Source of the DNA: Nocardioides anomalus
GTDB lineage: Bacteria > Actinomycetota > Actinomycetes > Propionibacteriales > Nocardioidaceae
Assembly: GCF_011046535.1 (NCBI RefSeq)
Contig: NZ_CP049257.1
Span: forward strand, 4,836,001-4,900,000
Length of the DNA stretch: 64,000 bases
Reading direction: 5' to 3'
Shown: in pieces, positions 24,705 to 32,706 of the stretch
Layout: each line of letters opens with the position of its first letter
Position numbering within the stretch: position 1 is the first letter of the stretch
Notes under the pieces: model-generated
The model's input: only the letters and a program-made list of their open reading frames with translations
What the model was told of the DNA's origin: nothing
Databases searched by the model: none
Position numbers and translations under genes: made by a program

Positions 24705-26774
24705 GTGACCACACCCCTGACCCCCGCCGGCGCGACCCCGCCGGTCGCGCCGCCCGGCGCGCGGTTCGATCCCGTCACCGGGGCCGAGCTCAGCGCCGGG
24801 GCCGGTGCGGGCGGCGAGCGTCGGCAGAGCTACGCGCTCCAGCCCGGCGAGCCCGTGGCGTCGTTCAACCTGGTGACGTCGCTGATGCCGCTGGCCTCGG
24901 GCACGGCCCCGCAGACCTACCGGTGGGCGCTCGGACTCGGGGTCCTCATCCCGGTCGTGGCCGGTGCGCTCGGCTTCCTGGCCTTCGCGTTCGTGGCGGC
25001 GGCCGTGGTGGTGCCGGCGGTCTACGTCGTCTACCTCTACGACGTCAACCAGTGGGAGGACCAGCCGGTCCCCGTCGTGCTGGGCGCGATCGGCGCCGCG
25101 GCGGCTCTCGCGGTCGGCTTCACCTTCCTGTGGCACGCCGGGATCCTGGGCGGCAACCTCTCGCCGGTCGCCTACGACGGCAACGGCGCCGGCGGGATCC
25201 GGTGGAGCAGCCTGCTCGTGCTGGTCGTCCTGGTGCCGCTGGTCAGCGAGCTGCTCAAGCAGATCGGTCCGCTCGTGCTGGCCAGCCGGCCGGCCTTCGA
25301 CGACATGATCGACGGGCTGACCTTCGGCGTCGCCGCCGGTGCGGCGTACGCCGCCGCCGAGACGATCGTGGTCAACCGCGGCCTGTTCAGCAGCTTCGGC
25401 CACGTCGACTCGCCCGACGCCGGGTTCTGGGTCTCGCTCATCCTGTCGGCCGCCGTGGTCAAGCCGATCGTGTACGGCGCGGCCACCGGCATCGCGGTGG
25501 CCAGCTACTCCGGCCTGGGGGCCGGGTACGACGGCTTCCGGCCGGCCTACTTCCGCGGCCTGGTCGAGGCCCTCGCGGCCAACGTGGTCTTCCAGGCCGG
25601 GCTGTTCTTCGCCTCCCGCCTGGAGGGCACCACGGGCGCCGTGGTCGGGCTGGTGTGGGGCGCGCTCGTCGCCGCCGCGCTCGTCGTCCGGCTGCGCTAC
25701 CTGCTCCACTTCGCGGTCCTCGAGGCCGCGCTCGAGGCCTCGGTGACCGGCGCCGAGGGCCGGGACGCGGCCCACGGCACGGCGTACTGCGCGGCCTGCG
25801 AGATGCCGCTGCTGCACGGCGCCGGCTTCTGCGTCGCCTGCGGCACGTCGGTCCGCGCGGCCAGCAAGGTGACCCGAGCCCGCAACCGCCTCGACGACAC
25901 CGCCCCCGAGGCCCTGGCCGAGCCCGTGCGGCCGACCCTCAAGGCGACACCGGCCGGCGTGGCCCCGCAGGACGGCAAGACCACGGCCCTGGTCGTCGCC
26001 GCGGTGGCCGCGACCATCGTGGTCGCCGGCGTCGTCGGCCAGGCCGCGGCCGCCGCCGCCTCGGACGGCGACCAGCCGGCGACCCCGCCGGTCGTCCTGC
26101 AGACCCAGACCGACACCGGCCCCCAGACCGACCCGGCGCCGGAGCCGGCGCCCGTCCCCGGTCCCACGCCGGACGCCTCGCAGGCCCCCTCGCCGACCGC
26201 GTCCCCCTCCACGAGCAGCTCGATCACCCAGGCGCTGGGCAGCATCCAGCCGGCGCTGCTCGGTCAGGACGGCGGCATCGGCACCACCGACGGCCCGGCT
26301 CCCGGTGGCGGCATCGGCGCCAGCGACACCGTCGACCTCGGCGGTGGGTACGGCTTCCAGCTCCCGGCCGGCTACGAGGTCGAGACCCAGGAGGACGGCT
26401 TCGCGGTCGTCTACGGCGACGGCGGCTACTTCTTCGTCGCCCTCACCCCGCCGCCGGCAGACCTGCAGACGATGGTCACCGACAACCTCACCGGGCTGCA
26501 GGCCCTGGGCATCCAGGACCTCCAGGTCAGCGATCCCGAGACGGTGGACGTGCCGTCGTCGGCGGTCGTGCAGTGCGCGTTCCTCGGCTTCCAGGGCGTG
26601 CTGGCCAGCCAGCAGGGCGGCACGTTGCCGATCGAGGGCTTCTCGTACTACTTCCTCACCCAGGACGGCACGGGCGCCACCGCGTTCGCGCTCTACCAGC
26701 AGGGGATCACCGAGGACGACCCGTACGTCGCCGGCGTCGGCACCATGCTCAACAGCCTGGTCAGCAGCTTCTGA
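24705..26774 (+). CDS. PrsW-like membrane protein with zinc ribbon and external domain, copy 2
   Basis: 689 residues, a close paralog of the preceding gene along its whole length. It has the same core motifs (E182-x-x-K185, FDDMIDGLTFGVAAG, E219), zinc ribbon (CAACEMPLL..FCVACG), membrane helix and external domain (LPAGYEVETQEDGFAVVYG). Serine replaces the first Glu of the EE pair. It differs by a longer Pro/Ser/Thr-rich linker of about 100 residues before the external domain, a likely wall-spanning stalk. The GTG start lies behind AGGAGG, 28 bases after copy 1. A strong terminator hairpin follows the stop. Confidence 0.72.
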   Translation: MTTPLTPAGATPPVAPPGARFDPVTGAELSAGAGAGGERRQSYALQPGEPVASFNLVTSLMPLASGTAPQTYRWALGLGVLIPVVAGALGFLAFAFVAAAVVVPAVYVVYLYDVNQWEDQPVPVVLGAIGAAAALAVGFTFLWHAGILGGNLSPVAYDGNGAGGIRWSSLLVLVVLVPLVSELLKQIGPLVLASRPAFDDMIDGLTFGVAAGAAYAAAETIVVNRGLFSSFGHVDSPDAGFWVSLILSAAVVKPIVYGAATGIAVASYSGLGAGYDGFRPAYFRGLVEALAANVVFQAGLFFASRLEGTTGAVVGLVWGALVAAALVVRLRYLLHFAVLEAALEASVTGAEGRDAAHGTAYCAACEMPLLHGAGFCVACGTSVRAASKVTRARNRLDDTAPEALAEPVRPTLKATPAGVAPQDGKTTALVVAAVAATIVVAGVVGQAAAAAASDGDQPATPPVVLQTQTDTGPQTDPAPEPAPVPGPTPDASQAPSPTASPSTSSSITQALGSIQPALLGQDGGIGTTDGPAPGGGIGASDTVDLGGGYGFQLPAGYEVETQEDGFAVVYGDGGYFFVALTPPPADLQTMVTDNLTGLQALGIQDLQVSDPETVDVPSSAVVQCAFLGFQGVLASQQGGTLPIEGFSYYFLTQDGTGATAFALYQQGITEDDPYVAGVGTMLNSLVSSF

Positions 26775-26793
26775 CCCCACGCTCGCCCACGGC

Positions 26794-26825
26794 CCGCCGG
26801 TCGCCACGCTCGTGGCGGCCGGCGG
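26794..26825. terminator. Bidirectional terminator hairpin after the C11-PrsW operon
   Basis: A 14-bp stem with one mismatch (26794-26807 with 26812-26825) and a GCTC loop. It lies between the stop of the second PrsW-like gene and the stop of the convergent small gene, so it can serve both. Confidence 0.7.
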
Positions 26826-26842
26826 TGCTGCGTCCGGCCGGC

Positions 26843-27079
26843 TCAGCCGTAGCGGTGGCTCTTGGCCGCGTGGCCGTGCTCGCGGGTGCAGGTGCGCCCG
26901 TTCATGGAGCGGTGGCCGCACAGGCCCTCGTCGACGGTCGGCGCGGCGGCCTCCGCCGGGGGCGACGGGGGCGTCGTGGGCGCGACCGGTGGTCGGAGTC
27001 GCGGGGTGGTCGCCGGGCGGGCGGCCTGCCGCTCGTAGCGGGCCTCGCGCATGGCGCGGAGGGCTGACTCTTTGCTCAC
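26843..27079 (-). CDS. Small protein with C-terminal Cys/His cluster
   Basis: 78 residues when started at GTG 27079 (VSKESALRAMREARYERQAAR). The N-terminus is basic and helical and the middle is Pro-rich. The end is CGHRSMNGRTCTREHGH followed by AAKSHRYG, whose Cys and His residues could bind a metal such as zinc. No named family is recognised. Longer starts up to 27169 exist but give unlikely residues and would enter the helR promoter. It converges on the PrsW-like operon and is divergent from helR. Confidence 0.55.
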   Translation of the reverse strand: MSKESALRAMREARYERQAARPATTPRLRPPVAPTTPPSPPAEAAAPTVDEGLCGHRSMNGRTCTREHGHAAKSHRYG

Positions 27080-27139
27080 CGGGTCATCACGTCCCGACCC
27101 TAGGCGTGCCCACCGACACCGCCGCGCCGACATGCAGAA

Positions 27140-27203
27140 GGCGAGGGGTGAACCCCTCGCCACTACCAAGGTATAGCGGAGGTGGGGGCTTGCGGCAAGG
27201 CCC
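27140..27203 (+). promoter_or_regulatory. helR promoter with rifamycin-associated element (RAE)
   Basis: GGGGCTTGCGGCAAGGCCC at 27185-27203 is the 19-bp rifamycin-associated element described upstream of rifamycin-resistance genes in actinobacteria. It lies just downstream of a promoter made of TGAACC (27149-27154), a 17-bp spacer and TATAGC (27172-27177). A perfect 10-bp inverted repeat (27140-27149 with 27152-27161) overlaps the -35 region. The set predicts rifamycin-inducible transcription of helR. Confidence 0.85.
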
Positions 27204-27261
27204 TGGGGAGGCCCCAGAATCGCCGACCGTCCTGCTGTCGCCCCTCCCTGGAGACGCCCGC

Positions 27262-29409
27262 GTGCCCTCGCTCGACGACGACCCCTTCTCGCTCCCCGAC
27301 CACCTCGCCGCCAAGGCCACCCCGGCCCTCATCGGCCCCGACCGGGCCCACCTCGCCGCCGTCGCCGCGACCGTCGACGACACCGTCCGCGACCTCGAGG
27401 AGCGGCTCGCGGTCGAGCGCCGGGCCCCCGCCGGGCACGGCACCGCCGCGCTGGAGCGCGACCAGGAGGTGCAGCGCCTGAGCAGCCGACTGCGCACCCT
27501 GCGCCGCTTCGGGCTCGACCTGTGCCTGGGCCGGATGGTCCCGGCCGACGGTGGCGAGCCGGTGTACGTCGGCCGCCTCGGCCTGGCCGACCGAGCCGGC
27601 CGCCGGCTGCTCGTCGACTGGCGCTCGCCCGCGGCCGAGCCGTTCTTCGCGGCCAGCCACGGCGACCCGCGGGGCCTGCTCAGCCGAAGGCGCTACCGCT
27701 GGACCGGCGGTCGCGTCACCGACTACTGGGACGAGGTCTTCACCGTCGACGGGCTCGAGGACCACGCCGCCCTCGACGACCAGTCGGCGTTCCTGGCCTC
27801 GCTCGGCGAGCGGCGCACCGCGCAGATGCGCGACGTGCTCGCCACCATCCAGGCCGACCAGGACGCGGTCATCCGCGCGGGCTCGCGCGGCACGCTCGTG
27901 GTCGACGGCGGGCCCGGCACCGGCAAGACCGTCGTCGCGCTGCACCGCGCGGCGTACCTGCTGTACGCCGACGCGCGGCTGCGCGCCCGCGGCGGCGGGG
28001 TGCTGTTCGTCGGCCCGCACCGGCCCTACCTGCGCTACGTCGCCGATGTGCTGCCCAGCCTCGGCGAGGACGGCGTGCGGACGTGCACGCTGCGCGACCT
28101 GCTCCCCGAGGGCGCCGACGCCCCGGACGAGGCGGACCCGGCGGTGGCCGCGCTCAAGCGCCGCGCCGGGTTGGTGCGGGCGGTCGAGCCGGCGGTGCGC
28201 CTCTACGAGGAGCCGCCGAGCGGGGCGCTCGAGGTCCCGACCCCGTGGGGCGAGGTGCGGGTGGGCCCCGAGGAGTGGCGCGAGGCCTTCGACTCCGCGC
28301 CGGCCGGGACACCCCACAACGAGGCCCGCGACCGGGTCTGGGACGAGCTGCTCACGATCCTCACCGACGCCTTCGAGGTCGACGACGAGGACGTCACCGA
28401 CGAGATGGTCCGGCGGGCCCTGGCCCGGGACGAGGAGCTGGCCGCCGCGTTCGACCGGGCCTGGATCATCGTCGAGCCCACCGACCTGGTCGCGGACCTG
28501 TGGTCGGTGCCGGCGTACCTGCGCCGGTGCGCGCCCTGGCTGACGCCCGACGAGGTGCGGCTGCTTCAGCGCGAGGACGCGCAGGCGTGGACCACCGAGG
28601 ACCTGCCCCTGCTCGACGCCGCCCGGCTGCGCCTCGGCGACCCCACCGCCTCGCGCCGCGCACGGCGGGAGCGGGCCGAGCGCGAGGCCGAGCGGGCCGA
28701 GATGGACGCCGTCGTCGAGCACCTCATCGCCACCGACGACTCCGACCTCATGATCATGTCGATGCTGCGCGGGGACGACCTGCGCGGCGCCCTGGTGCAG
28801 GACGGCGAGGCGCCCGACCCGCACTCGCTGGCCGGTCCCTTCGCGCACGTGGTGGTGGACGAGGCGCAGGAGCTGAGCGACGCGGAGTGGCAGATGCTGC
28901 TGGCGCGGTGCCCCTCGCGCAGCTTCACCGTGGTCGGCGACCGCGCGCAGGCCCGGCACGGCTTCCCCGAGACCTGGGAGGAGCGGCTCGGGCGCGTCGG
29001 CCTGGTCGAGGTCACCCGGGCCGGGCTGAGCGTCAACTACCGCACGCCCGAGGAGGTCATGGCCGAGGCCGAGCCGGTCATCCGCGCCGCCCTCCCGGAC
29101 GCCAACGTGCCCACGTCGGTGCGCCGCAGCGGCATCCCGGTGCGCCACGGCGCCCTGAGCGAGCTCGACGACCTGCTGGCGACCTGGCTGCGCGAGCACC
29201 CCGACGGGACGGGCTGCGTGATCGGCCTCGCGTCGTACCCCGACGGCGAGCGGGTCCGCTCCCTCACCCCGGTGCTGAGCAAGGGCCTGGAGTTCGACCT
29301 GGTGCTGCTGGTCGACCCGGACTGGTGGGGCGACGGCGTGGAGGGCGCCGTCGACCGGTACGTCGCGATGACCCGCGCCACCTCGCAGCTGGTGGTGCTC
29401 ACGCGCTGA
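27262..29409 (+). CDS. helR: HelR: HelD-like ATPase that protects or recycles RNA polymerase (rifamycin resistance)
   Basis: 715 residues from GTG 27262 (GGAGA ribosome site). It is an SF1/UvrD-type helicase-like ATPase with Walker A GGPGTGKT at residues 216-223, Walker B VVVDEAQEL and an RNA-polymerase-binding N-terminal coiled coil. The C-terminal motif KGLEFDLVLLVDP is present. HelR proteins displace rifamycins from RNA polymerase and recycle stalled enzyme. The rifamycin-associated element directly upstream separates it from general HelD proteins. There is no partner gene; it lies between unrelated operons. Confidence 0.88.
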   Translation: MPSLDDDPFSLPDHLAAKATPALIGPDRAHLAAVAATVDDTVRDLEERLAVERRAPAGHGTAALERDQEVQRLSSRLRTLRRFGLDLCLGRMVPADGGEPVYVGRLGLADRAGRRLLVDWRSPAAEPFFAASHGDPRGLLSRRRYRWTGGRVTDYWDEVFTVDGLEDHAALDDQSAFLASLGERRTAQMRDVLATIQADQDAVIRAGSRGTLVVDGGPGTGKTVVALHRAAYLLYADARLRARGGGVLFVGPHRPYLRYVADVLPSLGEDGVRTCTLRDLLPEGADAPDEADPAVAALKRRAGLVRAVEPAVRLYEEPPSGALEVPTPWGEVRVGPEEWREAFDSAPAGTPHNEARDRVWDELLTILTDAFEVDDEDVTDEMVRRALARDEELAAAFDRAWIIVEPTDLVADLWSVPAYLRRCAPWLTPDEVRLLQREDAQAWTTEDLPLLDAARLRLGDPTASRRARRERAEREAERAEMDAVVEHLIATDDSDLMIMSMLRGDDLRGALVQDGEAPDPHSLAGPFAHVVVDEAQELSDAEWQMLLARCPSRSFTVVGDRAQARHGFPETWEERLGRVGLVEVTRAGLSVNYRTPEEVMAEAEPVIRAALPDANVPTSVRRSGIPVRHGALSELDDLLATWLREHPDGTGCVIGLASYPDGERVRSLTPVLSKGLEFDLVLLVDPDWWGDGVEGAVDRYVAMTRATSQLVVLTR

Positions 29410-29433
29410 CCGGATCTGCACGAGACTGGGCCG

Positions 29434-30561
29434 GTGCGCCGTCTCGTCGTCCTCGCCCTGCTGGTGCTCCCGGTCCTCCCGCTCGGCGCCCCGTCCGCGC
29501 AGGCCGCGCCGCGGACCTGGCACGTCGGGCCGAGCCGCGCGCTGACCACGCCGAGCGCGGCCGCCGCGGTCGCCCGCGACGGCGACACCGTGCTCATCGA
29601 CGCCGGCACCTACGCCGGCGACGTGGCCACGTGGACCCAGGACGACCTCACCCTGCGCGGCGCCGGCGGCCGGGCCCACCTGGCCGCCGACGGGCAGAGC
29701 GCACAGGGCAAGGCGATCTGGGTGATCGCGGGCGACCGCACCACGGTGGACCGCATCGAGTTCAGCGGCGCGGCCGTCCCGGACCAGAACGGCGCCGGCA
29801 TCCGGCTCGAGGGCGACGGGCTGACCGTCAGCCGCTCGTCGTTCCACGACAACCAGGAGGGCATCCTCACCGGCGCGCTGCCGGACAGCGACGTGGTCAT
29901 CCGACGGTCGCGCTTCGTCGGCAACGGCGCGGGCGACGGCTACTCGCACAACCTGTACGTCGGCGCCGTCCGCTCGCTCAGCGTCACCGGCAGCCTCTTC
30001 GCCGGCGCGGTGGTCGGCCACGAGCTCAAGTCGCGCGCCGCCCGCACCACCATCGTCGGCAACCTCTTCGACGACGGCACGGCCACCGCCAGCTACTCCA
30101 TCGACCTGCCCAACGGCGGCCGCTCGCTCGTGGCCGGCAACGTCATCGTCCAGGGCCCGGCCTCGGAGAACCCGGCCCTGATCGCCTACGGCGAGGAGGG
30201 CCTCACCGGCTCGAACCAGCTGTGGGTCGTGCACAACACCTTCGTCAACCGCCGCGACTCCGGCACCTTCGTCCGGCTGACCGACGGCGCCCACGCCCGG
30301 CTGCGCAACAACCTGCTGGTCGGCCCGGGCGACCTGACCGACGGCGCCGCCTCGAGCCGAGGCGACCGGCGGGTCGGGCTCGACGGCTTCCGCGACCCCG
30401 CGCACGACGACTTCCGGCTGCGGCCGGACTCCCCGGCCGTCGACCGCGGCGTCCGGGTGCCGCCGCGCTGGCGCCCGCGCTGGGAGTACGCCGCCCCGGC
30501 GGGCCTGCGCCGCCGGCCGCTGGTCGGCCGTCCCGACCTCGGCGCCTACGAGCTGCGCTGA
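29434..30561 (+). CDS. Secreted right-handed beta-helix (pectin-lyase fold) protein
   Basis: 375 residues. It has a signal peptide at about 1-25 (MRRLVVLALLVLPVLPLG, cut after AQA). Repeated short parallel-beta rungs follow (GIRLEGDGLTVSRSSF, GSLFAGAVVGHELKS, NTFVNRRDSGTFVRL). The fold is typical of polysaccharide lyases or surface adhesins, but I cannot identify a catalytic set. The C-terminus (DFRLRPDSPAVDRGV) is common in beta-helix proteins. The start is GTG 29434, 24 bases after helR. Substrate unknown, probably extracellular polysaccharide. Confidence 0.8.
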   Translation: MRRLVVLALLVLPVLPLGAPSAQAAPRTWHVGPSRALTTPSAAAAVARDGDTVLIDAGTYAGDVATWTQDDLTLRGAGGRAHLAADGQSAQGKAIWVIAGDRTTVDRIEFSGAAVPDQNGAGIRLEGDGLTVSRSSFHDNQEGILTGALPDSDVVIRRSRFVGNGAGDGYSHNLYVGAVRSLSVTGSLFAGAVVGHELKSRAARTTIVGNLFDDGTATASYSIDLPNGGRSLVAGNVIVQGPASENPALIAYGEEGLTGSNQLWVVHNTFVNRRDSGTFVRLTDGAHARLRNNLLVGPGDLTDGAASSRGDRRVGLDGFRDPAHDDFRLRPDSPAVDRGVRVPPRWRPRWEYAAPAGLRRRPLVGRPDLGAYELR

Positions 30562-30619
30562 CCGGCTCGACCCCGAACGGGCGTCGTACGGCTCTGGCGC
30601 TGTTCGTGGACACGGTGGA

Positions 30620-30640
30620 GGGTGGCCGACGGGGCCACCC
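30620..30640 (+). promoter_or_regulatory. Hairpin in the leader of the RibD-like gene
   Basis: GGGTGGCC (30620-30627) pairs with GGCCACCC (30633-30640) around a 5-base loop, 18 bases before the ATG and just before the GAGGAG ribosome site. It could end transcription from the upstream gene or tune translation. Confidence 0.35.
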
Positions 30641-30658
30641 GCGACCGAGGAGAGCACG

Positions 30659-31240
30659 ATGACCGCGACCTGCACCTGGGACGTCTTCGCCAGCCTGGAC
30701 GGCTACGGCTCCTACCAGGAGCCCGGCGACTGGGGCGGCTACTGGGGCAAGCAGGGCCCGGAGCTGCTCCGGCACCGGCTCGAGACCTACGGCGAGGAGG
30801 TGCGGATGGTCTTCGGGGCCACGACGTTCCGCGGCTTCGTCGACATGCTGGCGGCCAGCAGCGAGGGCGCCGACGTGCGTGACCCGTGGGTCACGGCGAT
30901 GCGCGAGTCGCCGATGACCGTGATCTCGTCCACGCTGCGCGAGCCGCTGGACTGGCCGGACGCGACGGTGGCGGGCGGGGACGCCGTCGAGGTCGTGCGG
31001 CGGCTCAAGGCGGAGTCCGACGTGCCGCTGCGCTCGCACGGCAGCCTGTCGCTCAACTGGGCGCTGCTCGCCGCCGGCCTGGTGGACCGCCTGCAGGTGA
31101 CCGTCTTCCCGGTCGTCACCGCGGCGACCGGCGTCGAACCGGTGCTGGCCGGTGCCGGTGACCTCGATCTCGAGCTGCTCGAGAGCACGACGCTCGACGG
31201 GAGCACGGTGGAGCTGGTCTACCGGCCGACGGCCCACTGA
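30659..31240 (+). CDS. Dihydrofolate-reductase-like protein (RibD C-terminal domain)
   Basis: 193 residues with the RibD-C/DHFR-like fold. Visible features are the N-terminal WDVFASLDGYGS, MVFGATTFRGF around residue 53, LRSHGSLSLNWALL near residue 122 and TVFPVVTAATGVEPVL. The family reduces small pterin- or flavin-precursor-like molecules with NADPH, but single-domain members like this are mostly uncharacterised. ATG start behind GAGGAG. It stands alone. Confidence 0.82.
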   Translation: MTATCTWDVFASLDGYGSYQEPGDWGGYWGKQGPELLRHRLETYGEEVRMVFGATTFRGFVDMLAASSEGADVRDPWVTAMRESPMTVISSTLREPLDWPDATVAGGDAVEVVRRLKAESDVPLRSHGSLSLNWALLAAGLVDRLQVTVFPVVTAATGVEPVLAGAGDLDLELLESTTLDGSTVELVYRPTAH

Positions 31241-31326
31241 CCGGTCCCCGGCCCGGACCGTCAGGATCGCGTCAAGATCCACCCCGCTCCGTTGACCGGC
31301 CCCGGAACGCGAGCGTTCATGGAGGA

Positions 31327-32065
31327 GTGGCACGTCGTCCTCTCCTCCTGGCCGCGGCGGTGCTGGCCCCGCCGGCGGTCGCGGCCGCCCTGAGTGGCCT
31401 GCGCGACCAGGTGCACAGCGCCAACGCGGCCCTGGTCCTGGTCCTCGTCGTGGTCGCGGTCGCGGCCGGGGGCTCCCGGCTGGCCGGCACCGTGGCCGCG
31501 CTGTCCGGCACGGTGTGGTTCGACTTCTTCCTCACCGAGCCGTTCCTGACCTTCACGATCAACCAGCGCGAGGACGTCGAGACCGCGGTGCTCCTCACGG
31601 CGACCGGCGTGCTGGTCACCGAGCTGGCCCTGTGGGGCCGCCGGCAGCAGGCGGGCGCGAGCCGGCGCGAGGGCTACCTGACGGGCGTGCTCGGCGCGGC
31701 GGCCCTGGTGGCCGAGGGTGCGGCCGAGCCGCCCGTGGTCCTGGACTTCGTGGCCCGGCAGATCACCGAGGTGCTGGGTGTGGACCGGTGCGAGTACGTC
31801 GCCGGGCCGCCCACGCACCGCCCCCCGGCTCGGCCAGGACGGCAGCGTCAGCCGCGACGGCACGCCCATCGACGTCGACCGCTCCGGGCTCCCGACCAAC
31901 GACGTGCTCGAGCTGCCGGTCACCCGGGGCGGCGTACCGCTCGGCCGCTTCGTCATCACCGCCAGCTCGCGCACGGTGTGGGCCACCCTCGAGCAGCGGC
32001 TGGTCGCGGTCACCCTGGCCGACCAGGCGGCGTCGGTGCTGTCCGGTCCGGCGCACACGCGGTAG
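31327..32065 (+). pseudogene. DUF4118 (KdpD-like sensor segment) protein gene with a frameshift
   Basis: The N-terminus from GTG 31327 carries four membrane segments of the DUF4118 module (GTVWFDFFLTEPFLTFTI is its signature). A GAF-like region follows up to GVDRCEYVAGPPTHRP. There the frame breaks at six C (31821-31826). Dropping one base continues as RLGQDGSVSRDGTPIDVDRS and ends at SGPAHTR (stop 32065). The restored product is about 245 residues, with no kinase domain. Either the gene is mutated or the run is misread. DUF4118 proteins sense turgor, K+ or c-di-AMP in KdpD, but this one stands alone. Confidence 0.7.
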
Positions 32066-32088
32066 GGCCGGCTGGGTACCACCGCCTC

Positions 32089-32706
32089 GTGGCCCCCACC
32101 GCACCCACCGCCGTCGCCCTCCTCGCCGCGGCCGCCCTGTCCCTGACGGCCGCCCCCGCGACCGCCGCACCGGTCGAGGCCAGCGACGGCCGCCCGCGCG
32201 ACGCGCGCATCACCGTCCCCGGCGCCGGCGTGCACGACCTGCGGGTCGTCGCCTACCGCGGCAGGACCGACGACGCACCCGGCACCCGCATCCAGGACCG
32301 CGGCATCGCCGCGAGCCCACACGGCCCGCACGGGGGCACCGGCCCCGGCGGCATCGGCAACTACCAGGTCACCGCGCACCGCACCTCGCACGGCGGGATC
32401 TTCCGGCGCACGCCGACGCTGGACAAGGGCGACGAGGTGTACGTCGACGCCGGGCCGTGGCGCTACGTCTACCGCATCGTCAAGACCCGCTGGGTCTCCT
32501 TCCGCTCGGCGCGGTCGCTGCGCGAGCAGCGTGCCCCGGTGCCGGGCCACCCCGGCCGGGTGCCGCGCCGGGGCTACCTCACGCTGTCGACCTGCGCGAC
32601 GCCGGAGGACCACGCCGCCGGGAACTTCTGGCACGACCGCTTCGGCAACCCCGAGCACCGCATCGACAAGATCGGCGTCCTGGTGGACCGGGTCGAGCGC
32701 CCCTAG
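32089..32706 (+). CDS. Sortase-family transpeptidase (class E/F-like), orphan
   Basis: 205 residues from GTG 32089, with an N-terminal signal or anchor segment (ALLAAAALSLTAAPATAA). The three sortase catalytic residues are visible: H97 in VTAHRTS, C169 in LTLSTC and R191 in HRIDKIG. Sortases join LPxTG-type proteins to peptidoglycan or to each other. No pilin or LPxTG protein gene is nearby, so its substrates lie elsewhere. The end overlaps the convergent GlxA-type gene by 4 bp. Confidence 0.85.
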   Translation: MAPTAPTAVALLAAAALSLTAAPATAAPVEASDGRPRDARITVPGAGVHDLRVVAYRGRTDDAPGTRIQDRGIAASPHGPHGGTGPGGIGNYQVTAHRTSHGGIFRRTPTLDKGDEVYVDAGPWRYVYRIVKTRWVSFRSARSLREQRAPVPGHPGRVPRRGYLTLSTCATPEDHAAGNFWHDRFGNPEHRIDKIGVLVDRVERP

